Source: Turnera subulata
Lineage: Eukaryota; Streptophyta; Magnoliopsida; Malpighiales; Passifloraceae
NCBI GenBank assembly: GCA_028386065.3
Contig: JAKUCV010003285.1
Span: forward strand, 36,180-100,179
Direction: 5' to 3'
DNA: 64,000 nt
Shown here: positions 33,793 to 46,681 of the stretch, piece after piece
Layout: each line of letters starts with the position of its first letter
Numbering within the stretch: the first letter of the stretch is position 1
Position numbers and translations under genes: made by a program
Notes under the pieces: generated by a model
What the model was told of the DNA's origin: nothing
The model's database searches: none
The model's input: the letters and a program-made list of their open reading frames with translations, nothing else

Positions 33793-36700
33793 TGAAACGC
33801 CCGTGTCCCAATTTATTAATATAAAATAGAATTTAAACATAAAATGACTAAATTGCCCTTATCATTCCCGGGACACGAAAAATCATCAACTAAAAACCCG
33901 TATTCCAAATAACCCATTAAATTGATTACAACATGAGAAGTGACCAAAATGCCCTTCTACCCGGAATACGATATCAACAACATGGTCAACATTTAATCAG
34001 ATAATAAATAATACAATGGGATTAAGTACGCAGCGGAAAACAAAAATACCTAGCAACATGCATGCAATGAACCCTATGGATCCGACCCGAGGAGGAAAGC
34101 ACCGCCACCTGCTGATATGCACAACTGCTCAAAGAACAGTTAACCTGTGACAAGACTGTGAGGGGGTGAGACCAACCACTGTCTCACCACAAACAAATAA
34201 ACCAATAATATACAAATACAAATCAACCACAAATACCGGCATTAGGCAGTAGCAATCATAGCGCACAAACAAGTCACAATGCATATCACAAGTCATCAAC
34301 AGACTTCAAACCATCACTTGTCTTTTAGCATCTTATTATAGTTATACTTTATCGTTTTAGAGTTTTAACATTTTATTGGGGCCCTCTACTGTGTGCGTCA
34401 AGCTCGGTCCCGTCTCATGAGACAACCAGGGCATAAGCCCAATATAATCAGGGCAAGGCCCAATACAATCAGTGAGAGAGAGATAGACAGAGAGAAAGAG
34501 GGAGGTAGAAAGGGGAGATAGAAAGAGGGAGGTAGAACCGATCATCACAGACCCATATGCTAAACCGCATATACCATTCTATCCCGCATGAAATCCCGAG
34601 GGGTATCACTTCCCGCTCGAACCAACCGGTCAACAGCCCCACAGTAGAATTATTATTATTTTTGTAGTTCGTTAATCTTAATTATGCTTAAAGAGTTGTG
34701 CCATATGTTATGATCAAACAGGGTTGTATGGATTTAATATCTTATTCTCAAATCCGGGCCTCCAGCCCTCACGTCACCACACGAACCACAAAGTCATATC
34801 ACATGTTATATCTCATAACCAACAAACTCATGCTCAATTGGCATATCATATCAAACAGGCACGTAATACACGTAATCAGACATACTGCATCAAGATATCA
34901 TCATTAAGATACAAGTGCACACAAGAACACCAGCACAGCGAGCATACGTGCATATAGCATACAATACCAACCAAGTATTACCACTTCTTGTTCCAAGTTT
35001 ATTAACCGAGCATTGTAGGAAGTAATGCATACAAAGGTTTATAAGTCCTCACCTGAACTATAGATATCATCTTGGAGACTAGCGTTTTGTCCCATTGCTT
35101 CCCATGTACAACCAAGGCCTAAACATAGACACGGGGTCACATAAGTGCGCACACCAATACCACGAAAAGCACGCTAAGTTCTAACCATATAATTTATAGA
35201 TGGCGTTCCCTAATCTGACACCAAAAGTATCACAAATAAGGAACAAGAACTTCATTTGGAACCAACGATGAGGTTTATAATATAATGTCCTAAGTGAGCT
35301 TGGCTATTAGGTGATCCGTAATATGGAGGAAAAAGAATCAGCTCCCAAAACCACCACTTAATGACTCTTGAAAAAAAAAATTAAAAACTAAAAACACTGA
35401 ACCTTTGAGGACATACCCGTGTCCGTCCCATCATCTTTTGGTGAATGAAGAATTAAAAAGCCCAAATGACATTTTATGGACCATTTAGAAATTGTTAGAA
35501 CGTTAGGCCGGGTATCATAATTAACTATGTCAAACCAACATTCCACGAGCAGATAAAGCCCCAACAAGTACCTCAATACTAATATCGGACCACTCAACAA
35601 GGTAATCCATCATTTCACCATGTACTCGTCCTCAAACAAGAATATTATTATTTCACTGTTCACTTTTGTAAAACTGTATGAAAACCAAAGCATTCTCCCA
35701 TGATTGTAGTACCACATCTACCAAGGCTATTACCAACCACTTTTGAACCAAGCCAAAGCCCAAATCGTAATTTATCATGGTTTACAAACAAAGAATTAAT
35801 AAACTCATTACAAACCAGAAACTACTTAGAAAACAATCTACCGATCCAATTTATTAGTGTTCAAATAATGCTACTCCACTATGCCACACTTAGCGTCAAA
35901 TTATTGTACAACAACAGACCGCAACCTAAATTACCAGCAGACGCATAAGCTTAGAACTCCCAACACGATTGTCGAAAATCAGAGCAACATAATCTATCAT
36001 ACAATCCAATTTCACAGCAAAAACAAAGCACCAACAACAAATTAAAAAAAAAAGAAAAAGGTACAGGAAATGTTTACCGCAAGACGATTTCTGTCGCACC
36101 CACAACTGCACTGCAAGACTCGATTCCGCCATTAACACGACGATCCAGTACCAAAACCGTGCCAACAGACCCGCCACCATCCGATTCCACAACAAAGAAG
36201 AGGCAATAGAAACCATACAACTCAGCAATAAGAGAGAAAAAGGAAAGTGAAACTCGACAAAAGAAAAGAGGGGAAGATAATAGGGGGAAAGGACGACGCG
36301 ACCACTTACCCCGGTGGTGGCAAGTTCGCAGGTCTGCCATCCCTCGTTAACCCGACCCGGCCATGGCTCGAGTCCAACACCTACGAGAACAACATGACCT
36401 CGATATCCCAAGACGGCAGCACAGGCAGTGGCAACTCCTCGTCGCATCCAAGCCCGGGTCGAGTCGCGCCTGTCCTGCACCTGAGCCCTTCCCACGTCGA
36501 AGCCAAGGCGGCAGCCTCGCCCTTCAGTGGTGGCGGCAGCTCCACGAAGAAGAAGAGGAGAGATATCTAATCAGGTAGAGAATAAATGGTAAAAAAAAAA
36601 AAAGAAGAGAAAGAGTAAAAAGAAATCAGGTGTCAACCGTTAGCCACGATTCGAGGATGAGAAAGCTGGGGCGAATCGTAGGGCGGCATTGAGCGGGAGA

Positions 36701-37111
36701 AGAAAAGAAGAAAGAAAGAAAAGAAAAAAAAGAAGAAAGGAAAGGAAAAGAGAGTGAGGGGTTAGGGTTACCCGCAGCCTAAACGACCCCGTTTTGGCTA
36801 GCGTGGTCAACCCTGGTCAAAGCGCATCTTATTGTTTTTTTTCTTTACCCTTACATGCCTCAAAACGACGTAGTTTCGAGCAAATACAACCTCACATGTT
36901 GGGTATCTCGCCCAAACAGAATTTATTCTCAACGGAACCGATTAAAGATATAAACCAACATAAATATAAAATAAAAAAATATTCCCAAGGAAAATAAATT
37001 AATTTCCTTGACCAAAAATCCAAAAATTTTCTGTAGGTAAAATTGGAAATTAACTTCCAAAAATTCTGAAAATTCCGTAATTTAAAATTACAAAAAACCC
37101 GGGGCATTACA
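33793..37111 (-). mobile_element. E7 3' LTR (left copy)
   Basis: Plus-strand edges TGAAACGCCCGTGTCCC and GGGGCATTACA, which reverse to TGTAATGCCCC...GTTTCA. Same family as E3 and E5. Includes a GA-rich run (34470-34535) that corresponds to the CT-rich run of E3 at 21890-21950. Confidence 0.92.
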
Positions 37112-38683
37112 GTTCTACCCCACTTAACAAAATTTTCGTCCTCGAAATTTACATAACAAGTCAAGCAACCAAGTGCTTAACAGACACCATCAGGTGTCAC
37201 CCGGTATCAAAATACCGTTGGCCAAACTACCAAGTAGAACCATCATGACCATCAATCACATTTCCCAACAAGAACTCCAATATACTAAAACAATCAACGA
37301 CTTAAATCAAACATGATCCATAGACCATAAGATCAAAACATTAACCCAATAGTCTTTTCTAACCATGACCCACATTAATAATATCAAAATCTAAAATCCG
37401 TTTCATTTATCATCAATCAACTAAATATATCCAATCCTTTAATCCGTTACGCATTTCCTCTAACACAGAACCCCAAGTTGTTACCTAAGTAACAAGATCA
37501 TCACTCCTATTGTGAATACCACAACACCAAAAATCCATACATGTTCTGAACCTCAAAGTATTTCCTTTATCACACACCAATTCAGCCAAAATTATATATA
37601 TCCCCAATCATACCTTAGCACTAAAACCTGATCATTACAAAAAAATCATAATTATAATTCCAGAACTTGGATTCCTCAAGACCCAAAAATCCTTTCATAA
37701 CTCATACTTATAAATCTATCTCTCAACGCACAATTACCACGATCTTCACAATGCTTTTGATAAAGAACCCAAATATTACAAGTTCATTCCAACACTTACC
37801 CTATCACACCCAGACATTTAACTCACATCGCCCAAGACAAGCTCACAACTCAAGCCTTATGACCCAAACATTATCAATATCCATAAGAGATGAGTGAACC
37901 TAAACCTCGACAAGAGTAGTATAATCAAAAATTCAATGTAAACATACTTCCGGCATCCTCATCCAGCACATGAACTAAAACCTCAACAAATATTCATGGT
38001 CAAAAACCTTTTTATCCCAATCACCATTAATATCTCAAATCTCAACAAAATTATGCACCTCAAGTATCATTAAAAGATATTTCCCCAAATATACCACTAG
38101 ATTGACCTCAAATTAATTCAAGGAGTTATCATCTCGAATTCCGAACAAGATTTAATCCATTTAATAATTCCGCAAGCAAATTCAAATCCTCGAGCTCAAG
38201 TAATCAGACCACAAATAACATGATCACCAAGATTGTAAGAATCATATCCATAAGCATCATATCAGATCATCTCTTCACAGAAGTAACATCCAAAAACAAA
38301 CCAATGGTTCTTACTTGTATTGGCCAGTTCCACTTCAGGAACTATCAGACAGTTACCGTATGAAAGAACCTTCCAGCAGCAGAAGGAGAAGCAACAGCAA
38401 TGTACTCACACCGTCAAGAAACGTAAGCAAAGAATTAAAAGTCTACACCGACTCTGATAAAGCAGTGGATATTCCACAAACAAACCATGTCATTTCAAAG
38501 AAAATACCGGGTCGCTACGACCCTCAGCAGGTGCGTGTCCTCCACCGGATCCATAGAAAGTATCACTATATGAATGCATGTGACAATGCAACAATTGACT
38601 CAAAATGGAGCAGATTGATGCACATAAGAGCACAGAACATATCAAGACATCCCAAAGGATCTACAGCCTGCTTCGCTACCAAC
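37112..38683 (-). other. E7 internal region, non-coding, with PPT and PBS
   Basis: On minus, TGGTAGCGAAGCAGG (38681-38667), two bases from the 5' LTR, resembles the initiator-Met primer site TGGTATCAGAGC with gaps. AAGTGGGGTAGAAC (37125-37112) abuts the 3' LTR as the PPT. Between them is AT-rich DNA with no recognisable domain. The plus-strand ORF at 38315-38710 runs into the LTR and has no family match that I can see. Confidence 0.7.
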
Positions 38684-41600
38684 TTAAACACCCGTGTTCC
38701 AATTTATTAATATAAAATAGAATTTAAACATAAAATGACTAAATTGCCCTTATCGTTCCCGGGACACGAAAAATCATCAACTAAACACCCGTATCCCAAA
38801 TAACCCATTAAATTGATTACAACATGAGAAGTGACCAAAATGCCCTTCTACCTGAAATACGATATCAACAACATGGTCAACATTTAATCAGATAATAAAT
38901 AATACAATGGGATTAAGTACGCAGCGGAAGACAAAAATACCTAGCAACATGCATGCAATGAACCCTATGGATCCGACCCGAGGAGGAAAGCACCGCCACC
39001 TGCTGATATGCACCACTGCTCAAAGAACAGTTAACCTGTGATAAGACTGTGAGGGGGTGAGACCAACCACTGTCTCACCACAAACAAATAAACCAATAAT
39101 ATAAAAATACAAATCAACCACAAATACCGGCATCAGGCAATAGCAATCATAGTGCATAAACAAGTCACAATGCATATCACAAGTCATCAACAGACTTCAA
39201 ACCATCACTTGTCTTTTAGCATCATATTATAGTTATACTTTATCGTTTTAGAGTTTTAACATTTTATTGGGGCCCTCTACTGTGTGCGTCGAGCTCGGTC
39301 CCGTCTCATGAGACAACCAGGGCATAAGCCCAATATAATCAGGGCAAGGCCCAATACAATCAGTAAGAGAGAGATAGACAGAGAGAAAGAGGGAGGTAGA
39401 AAGGAGAGATAGAAAGAGGGAGGTAGAACCGGTCATCACAGACCCATATGCTAAACCGCATATACCATGCTATCCCGCATGAAATTCCGAGGGGTATCAC
39501 TTTCCGCTCGAACCAACCGGCCAACAGCCCCACAGTAGAATTATTATTATTTTTGTAGCTCGTTAATCTTAGTTATGCTTAAAGAGTTGTGCCATACGTT
39601 ACGATCAAACACGGTTGTATGGATTTAATATCTTATTCTCAAATCCGGGCCTCCAGCCCTCACGTCACCATACGAACCACAAAGTCATATCACATGTTAT
39701 ATCTCATAACCAACAAACTTATGCTCAACTGGCATATCCTATCAAACAAGCACGTAATACACGTAATCAGACATACTACATCAAGGTATCATCATTAAGA
39801 TACAAGTGCACACAAGAACACCAGCACAGCGAGCATACGTGCATATAGCATACAATACCAACCAAGTATTACCACTTCTTGTTCCAAGTTTATTAACTGA
39901 GCATTGTAGGCAGTAATGCATACAAAGGTTTATAAGTCCTCACCTGAACTATAGATATCATCTTGGAGACTAGCGTTTTGTCCCATTGCTTCCCATGTAC
40001 AACCAAGGCCTAAACATAGACACGGGGTCACATAAGTGCGCACAAAAATACCACGAAAAGCAAGCTAAGTTCTAACCATATAATTTATAGATGGCGTTCC
40101 CTAATCTGACACCGAAAGTATCACAAATAAGGAACAAGAACTTCATTTGGAACCAACGATGAGGTTTATAATATAATGTCCTAAGTGAGCATGGCTATTA
40201 GGTGATCCGTAATATGGAGGAAAAAGAATCAGCTCCCAAAACCACCACTTAATGACTCTTGAAAAAAAAAATTAAAAACTAAAAACACTGAACCTTTGAG
40301 GGCATACCCGTGTCCATCCCATCATCTTTTGGTGAATGAAGAATTAAAAAGCCCAAATGACATTTTACGGACCATTTAGAAATTGTTAGAACGTTAGGCC
40401 GGGTATCATAATTAACTATGTCAAACCAACATTCCACGAGCAGATAAAGCCCCAACAAGTACCTCAATACTATTCTCGGACCACTCAACAAGGTAATCCA
40501 TCATTTCACCATGTACTCGTCCTCAAACAAGAATATTATTATTTCACTGTTCACTTTTGTAAAACTGTATGAAAACCAAAGCATTCTCCCATAATTGTAG
40601 TACCACATCTACCAAGGCTATTACCAACCACTTTTGAACCAAGCCAAAGCCCAAATCGTAATTTATCATGGTTTACAAACAAAGAATTAATAAACTCATT
40701 ACAAACCAGAAACTACTTAGAAAACAATCTACCGATCCAATTTATTAATGTTCAAAAAATGCTACTCCACTATGCCACACTTAGCGTCAAATTATTGTAC
40801 AACAACAGACCGCAACCTAAATTACCAGCAGACGCATAAGCTTAGAACTCCCAACACGATTGTCGAACATCAGAGCAACATAATCTATCATACAATCCAT
40901 TTTCACAGCAAAAACAAAGCACCAACAACAAATTAAAAACAAGAAAAAGGTACCGGAAATGTTTACCGCATGACGATTTCTGCCGCACCCACAACAGAAC
41001 TGCAAGGCTCGGTTCCGCCATTAACACGACGATCCAGTACCAAAACCGTGCCAACAGACCCGCCACCATCCGATTCCACAACAAAAAAGAGGCAACAGAA
41101 ACCATACAACTCAGCAATAAGAGAGAAAAAGGAAAGTGAAACTCGACAAAAGAAAAGAGGGGAAGATAATAGGGGGAAAGGACGGCGCGACCACTTACCC
41201 CGGTGGTGGCAAGTTCGCAGGTCTGCCATCCCTCGTTAACCCGATCCGGCCATGGCTCGAGTCCAACACCTACGAGCCCGAAATGACCTCGATATCCCAA
41301 GATGGCAACACAGGCAGTGGCAACTCCTCGTCGCATCCAAGCCCGGGTCGAGTCGCGCCTGTCCTGCACCTGAGCCCTTCCCACGTCGAAGCTACGGCAG
41401 TAGCCTCGCCCTTCAATGGTGGCGGCAACTCCACGTAGAAGAAGAAGAGGAGAGATATCTAATCGGGCAGAGAATAAATGGTAAAAAAAAAAAAAAGAGA
41501 AAGAGTAAAAAGAAATCAGGTGTCAACCGTTAGCCACTATTCGAGGATGAGAAAGCTGGGGCGAATCGTAGGGCGACACTGAGCGGGAGAAGAAGAGAAG

Positions 41601-41999
41601 AAAGAAAGAAAAAAAAAAAAAAGAAAGGAAAGGAAAAGAGAGTGAGGGGTTAGGGTTACCCGCAGCCAAAACGACCCCGTTTTGGCTAGCGTGGTCAACC
41701 CTGGTCAAAGCGCTTCTTATTGTTTTTTTTTTTACCCTTACATGCCTCAAAACGACGTAGTTTCGAGCAAATACAACCTCACATGTTGGGTATCTCGCCC
41801 AAACAGAATTTATTCTCAACGGAACCGATTAAAGATATAAACCAACATAAATAAAAAATAAAAAAATATTCCCAAGGAAAATAGATTAATTTCCTTGACC
41901 AAAAATTCGAAAATTCCCTGAGGGTAAAATTGGAAATTAACTTCCAAAAATTCTGAAAATTCCGTAATTTAAAATTACAAAAAAACCCGAGGCGTTACA
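38684..41999 (-). mobile_element. E7 5' LTR (right copy)
   Basis: Plus-strand edges TTAAACACCCGTGTTCC (inner terminal TG changed to TT) and GAGGCGTTACA. Near-identical to 33793-37111. Confidence 0.92.
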
Positions 42000-42004
42000 A
42001 AGGA

Positions 42005-42583
42005 AATTACTCGGATCTGATGGGGATGATGAAGCAGATTCTGGAGGGACAGAATAGGGTCAATAAGGAGTTGAACCAGCTAAAAGCCCACAATAAGATG
42101 CTGGAGAATCAGTTTGCACAGTTTGCTGCCCAACAGCAGCCACCACATGGCAGACTTCTAGGGCAACAAGAGGCTAATCCAAAAAGGGAATGCAACGCTG
42201 TGACACTGAGGAGTTGGAAGGAACTTCCAGACCCTGCTCCTAAGTCAGCAAAGGTGGAAGCATCCGAGTATGAGGAGAAACAAGTGACAGCACCCGAGCC
42301 AGTGACGCTGCCAGATGCCGCACCTAAGAAGAAGCCACTGCCAGTGCCTTACCAGCCTCCACTGCCATATCCACATGTCTATAGGAAGCACAAGCTCGAA
42401 GATCAATACAGAAAATTTGTGGATATGCTTAGCGGCGTTCGGTTGGAAATCCCCTTCACCACTGTTCTGGACCAAATGCCAACGTATGCAAAATTTCTGA
42501 AGGAGATCCTTACTAATAAGCATGCTGTAGAGAAGCAAACAGTGGCCCTCACTGCCAATTGCAGCGTTGTGCTGCAACAATAG
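42005..42583 (+). pseudogene. gag: E6 gag, C-terminal part (after the E7 insertion)
   Basis: The frame reads NYSDLMGMMKQILEGQNRVN (helical), LENQFAQFAAQQQPPHGRLL, then VTLRSWKELPDPAPKSAK, a Pro-rich linker, and the conserved LEIPFTTVLDQMPTYAKFLK segment preceding protease. It ends at a TAG (42581) after VVLQQ, where relatives have another Gln and continue into protease. Confidence 0.85.
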
Positions 42584-43000
42584 ATTCACATCCCAAAGCT
42601 GGGCGATCCACAGAGTATCTCTATACCTTGTGAAATTGGTACTCAGAATTTTAACAGATCTCTTTGTGACTTAGGGGCTAGTGTGAGTTTGATGCCCTCG
42701 TTGGTAGCACAGGCGCATAATTTTTGGGAGATTAAACCTACCCGCATGGTACTCCAGCTTGCCGACCTCTCCATCAAGTACCCCATTGGTGTTCTGGAGG
42801 ACATTCCAGTAAAAGTGGGGAACTTCTAAATCCCCTGTGATTTTGTCATTATGGACATGAAGCTCGATGACTAGACACCAATCATTCTAGGAAGGCCTTT
42901 CCAAGCCACAGCGGGTGCACTGCTTGATGTGAGAGATGGGAGTGTGACACTCCGAGTTGGGCAAGAGACAGTGGAGTTTAATGTGTAGAAGGCTAAGAAG
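42584..43000 (+). pseudogene. pol: E6 aspartic protease
   Basis: IHIPKLGDPQSISIPCEIGT then CDLGASVSLMPS (the Athila protease active-site region DLGAS), LQLADLSIKYPIGVLEDIPV, and TPIILGRPFQATAGALLDV. Stops at 42827 (TAA), 42872 (TAG) and 42986 (TAG) break the same frame. The enzyme would process the Gag-Pol polyprotein. Confidence 0.85.
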
Positions 43001-43269
43001 TCCGAGGTCCCTACTAATGCTTGCTATATGGTCCGAATCCTGGAAGATGTTTTGGCGGATATTATTGATGAAACAGTGCTCGTTGTTGGCATTGTTGATG
43101 CATTATTGGCTTGCCTAGCTAATAGTGAGACACTTGATGATGAAAACCCTGTTGTGGGAGATGTAGCTCACCTATTATCTGCCACTCCACTCCTATTATA
43201 CATCCCTCACAGCAGGTGTTTGTAGTGCTCCAATGACCAGGTGCAGACGCTGTCGCACCGGCAGCCAAA

Positions 43270-44850
43270 CCAGTGGAATTGAAACCACTTCCTTCCTACC
43301 TTAGTTATGATTTCCTTGGTCCTAATGCTACTTTTCCTGTTATTATCAAAGTTGACCTTTCTGCAGGAGAAAGTGATGCTTTGTTGACTGTGCTGAAGCA
43401 GCACCGCGCTGCTATCGGATATACTATAGACGATATCAAGGGGATCAGCCCCTCTCTCTGCACACATCGCATCCCACTGCTGGAGGGATGCAAAGCCAAG
43501 GTTAAGCACCAGAGGAGATTGAATGAGAACATGAAGAAGGTGGTCAAGAAGGAAATCTTCAAACTTTTTTATGTTGGGATCATCTATCCGATCTCGAATA
43601 GCACCTGAGAGAGTCCTGTGCATGTGGTACCCAAGAAGGGAGGGATGACAGTGGTTTGTAATACCAACAATGAGTTGATTCCTACCAGAACAGTGATGGG
43701 TGGCGCATGTGCATCGACTACCGCAAGCTTAACAGCGCCACCTGCAAGGACCACTTCCCCCTCCCTTTCATCGATCAAATGCTTGAGCGCCTCGCCAAGC
43801 ATACCCATTTCTGCTATTTAGATAGGTACTCGGGTTTCTTCCAGATCCCCATCCATCCCGATGATCAGAAGAAGACTACCTTCACCTGCCCCTACGGTAC
43901 GTTTGCATACAGGCGCATGCCATTTGGTTTATGCAATGCACCTGCTACTTTTCAGCATTGCATGATGAGCATCTTTTCTGATTTCATTGAGCATATCATG
44001 AAAGTTTTTATGGATGATTTTTCTGTTTATGGTTCTTCGTTTGATGATTTCTTGAGAAATCTAACTAAGGTACTGCAGCGCTGTGAGGAGACACACCTAG
44101 TGTTAAATTGGGAAAAGTGTAACTTTATGGTAAGAGAGGGAATTGTACTGGGACATTTAGTCTCAACCCATAGTATAGAGGTGGATAAGGCAAAGATTGA
44201 GGTTATTGAAAAATTGCCTTTACCCACTACTGTTAAAGCTGTTTGTAGTTTTCTTAGCCATGCTGGTTTCTATCGATGCTTTATTAAGGATTTCTCAAAG
44301 ATTGCAAAGCCTTTGACGAATCTCCTTAATAAAGATGTTGACTTTATATTTGATCAGTCTTGTTTAGATGCGTTTCGCAGGTTAAAACAGGCACTGGTGA
44401 TGGCACCGATCATGCAGCCCCCTCACTGGACACTACCATTCGAGATTATGACTGATGCCAGCGATGATGCAGTGGGTGTGGTGCTGGGACAGAGGAAAAA
44501 TGGCAAGTTACACGCCAAATATTATGCCAACCGCACCCTTGATGATGCCCAACTAAACTCTACCACCACGGAGAAAGAGCTGCTAGCAGTGGTGTTTGCC
44601 ATTGACAAATTTCGGTCCTGCCTTCTTGGGTCTAAGGTGATTGTCCACACTGATCATGCTGCCTTGAGATACCTACTGACCAAGAAAGAAGCCAAGCCTC
44701 ATCTTATCCGATGGATTCTCCTCCTCCAGGAATTTGATTTGGAAATCGTGGATAAGAAGGGCACCGAGAATGTTGTGGCAGACCTTCTCTCGCGGCTTGT
44801 CCTAGACCAGGATTCTACACCACTGAGTGCACCACCTATTAACGACCAGC
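43270..44850 (+). pseudogene. pol: E6 reverse transcriptase and RNase H
   Basis: The upstream part (43273-43608) ends at a TGA (43606) where relatives have Trp. A one-base shift near 43690-43700 precedes the main RT frame (43707 on): [24 protein letters not shown], and the catalytic box VFMDDFSVY (D-D present). RNase H follows: [18 protein letters not shown] (Asp), [11 protein letters not shown] (Glu), [13 protein letters not shown] (Asp), ending [11 protein letters not shown]. Apart from the lesions, the catalytic residues are intact over 430 codons. Confidence 0.92.
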
Positions 44851-46140
44851 TGCCTGATGAATACTTGGTCGCGGCAGTCCACGCTGTCTGGGCGAACAGT
44901 GCCGAAGTTGCTACTTTTCAACCCGATTTCCCTTGGTATGCATCATATGTTAACTACATTATCTGTGGCGTGTTCCCACCTGACATTAGCTACCACTAGA
45001 AGAAGAAATTTTTGTCTGATGTCAAGCATTACTATTATGATGAGCCGGACATGTTCAAACACTGTGGGGACAGTATCATTCGCAAGTGCATACCTGAGGA
45101 GCTTCACATGTCTATCATCGACCGCTGCCACCAGGCTCCCTATGAAGGACACTATGCCGCCCAGAAGATTGCCTTAAAAATCCTTCATTCGGGTTTCTTT
45201 TGGCCTACTATTTACAGGAACGCAAGGGAGTTTGTGAAGTCCTGTGACCGCTACCAGCGCACTGGGAACTTCTCGCAGCGGCATGAAGGACCACAACAAG
45301 GGATGCTGTTCGTTAAGCCATTTGATGTATGGGGGATTGACTTTATGGGCCCTTTCCCCTCTTCTAAATCGAATCAATATATCCTCGTCGCTGTTGACTA
45401 TGTGACCAAGTGGGTCGAGGCTATTGGATCTCTAACAAATGACGGCTCTGTTGTAACAAGGTTTCTGAAGAAGAATATCTTCACCAGATTCGGAGTCCCT
45501 AGAGTTATCATTAGTGATGGAGGGTCACACTTCTGTAACTGGCTGTTTACAACACTGCTGAAGCAGAATGGGGTTTCTCATCGGGTTGCAACACCCTATC
45601 ACCCTTAGACCAGCAGCTAGGTGGAGGTGTCCAACAGGGAGATCAAGCGTATTTTGGAGAAGACGATCAGTGCTACCCGCAAGGATTGGTCCATGAAGCT
45701 GGATGATGCATTGTGGGCCTATAGGACAGCCTACAAGACTCCTATTGGAACCACACCTTACAGTCTCGTTTATGGCAAGTCCTGCCACCTTCCGGTCCAG
45801 TTGGAGCATAAAGCCTATTGGGCAATTAAGGCGTTGAACCTTGATGCTAACACGGCCGGCGTTGCTAGACAGCTGCAGCTCAACGAGATTGAAGAAATTC
45901 GCCTGGAGGCCTATGAGAACAATAAAATCTATAAGGAAAGGTCCCAGAGGTGACATGATAGCAATATCATTAGAAGACAGTTCCAGCAAGGTGACGCGGT
46001 GATATTATTCAACTCCCGCCTGAAGCTGTTTCCTGGAAAACTTCGATCTCGGTGGACGGGACCATACACTGTGGTGCAAGTATTTCCACGTGGCGCCGTT
46101 GAAATTCAAAAAGATAATAGCCCAAGGTGAACCACCAGTG
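44851..46140 (+). pseudogene. pol: E6 integrase
   Basis: Starts with the pre-integrase segment ([11 protein letters not shown]), stop at 44997 (TAG). The zinc-finger region shows [11 protein letters not shown] and [10 protein letters not shown], where the usual CxxC second pair is altered (CDRYQ for CxxCQ). The core has [24 protein letters not shown] and a [10 protein letters not shown] stretch with the Glu. Stops at 45606, 45618 (both TAG, in HPxTSxxVE) and 45951 (TGA). The C-terminal [14 protein letters not shown] follows, then a shift near 46110. Confidence 0.88.
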
Positions 46141-46376
46141 CCTGAAGAGGTATTTTCCACATGCACCTGTGGATGAGACAATCGATGATTCACTAGTAGC
46201 GCCCAGTGCTGCGTGACGTGCGTAAGGTCTAGCTTATGGACAATAAACCGCAGCGCTGCTCGAGAGGCAACCTGAAGTGAGTTTTTACTTTTTTTAATAC
46301 ATCCCTTTAGCTTATTATTGTTGTTTTGTTTTTGCTGTTGTTATTGCAGCCATAAAAAGTATAAAAAAAAAACACC
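46141..46376 (+). other. E6 3' flank up to the junction with E8
   Basis: Contains the post-pol GAGAGGCAACCTG motif (46261-46273) and a T-rich stretch, then an A10 run at about 46367, directly followed by copia-like sequence. No PPT or LTR of E6 is seen. Confidence 0.5.
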
Positions 46377-46502
46377 ATAAAGTCAGGAGCATTTGTCCTG
46401 AAGACAATGCAATAACACATTTCATATTTAATAAAGAAAAATTATTTGTAAGTAGCATATGATAGTACAATCTCAAAAAGAGAAGGAGATGAAGATTAAT
46501 AT

Positions 46503-46681
46503 GCTCCAGAAGAGCACGAGTTTTACTATGCTTTAGAAGGGCACATATTAAGCTCTGGAAGAGCACAAGTTTTACTATAAACTAATATACTCCTGAAGAG
46601 CAGAAGTTCTACTGTGCTCTCGAAGAGCAAATATTTACGCTCTAGAAGAGCATGAATTTTGTAATACTCCTGAAGAGTAAT
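46503..46681. repeat. Array of seven GCTC-NN-GAAGAGC-type units (E8)
   Basis: Variants GCTCCAGAAGAGC, GCTTTAGAAGGGC, GCTCTGGAAGAGC, CTCCTGAAGAGC, GCTCTCGAAGAGC, GCTCTAGAAGAGC and CTCCTGAAGAGT occur at spacings of about 25-30 bp. Each is a short near-palindrome, separated by AT-rich spacers such as 'acaagttttactat'. Confidence 0.8.

Larger units (their letters stand above)
33793..41999 (-). mobile_element. E7: 8.2-kb non-autonomous large-LTR element (LARD-like) inserted in E6 gag
   Basis: Two direct LTRs of 3.3 kb (33793-37111 and 38684-41999) enclose only 1.57 kb. The target duplication aagga is perfect (33788-33792 and 42000-42004). On minus, the 5' LTR is the right one. The LTRs are almost identical by eye (scattered single-base and A-run differences), so insertion is recent relative to E6 decay. 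No gag or pol is present. The sequence beside the 3' LTR, on minus, reads VNFEDENFVKW then a G-rich PPT, as at the pol 3' end of Del/Tekay chromoviruses, the likely autonomous relatives. Confidence 0.92.
31076..46370 (+). mobile_element. E6: Athila-like Ty3/gypsy element, 3' end lost, split by E7
   Basis: The order on plus is 5' LTR (31076-32381), Athila PBS, gag, the E7 insertion, gag end, protease, RT, RNase H, integrase. After integrase the motif GAGAGGCAACCTG appears as in E2, but no 3' ORF or 3' LTR follows; copia sequence begins near 46377. Removing E7 plus one copy of its target duplication restores the gag frame across the junction. Many in-frame TAG codons make it inactive. Confidence 0.88.

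Noticed and set aside
35926..36495. Minus ORFs of 189 and 180 codons at 35926 and 40842
   Set aside because: They lie at the same place in the two E7 LTRs, so their similarity is due to LTR identity, not to selection on a protein. No domain seen.
38315..38710. 131-codon plus ORF in the E7 interior
   Set aside because: It runs over the PBS into the LTR and is antisense to the element; no family recognised.
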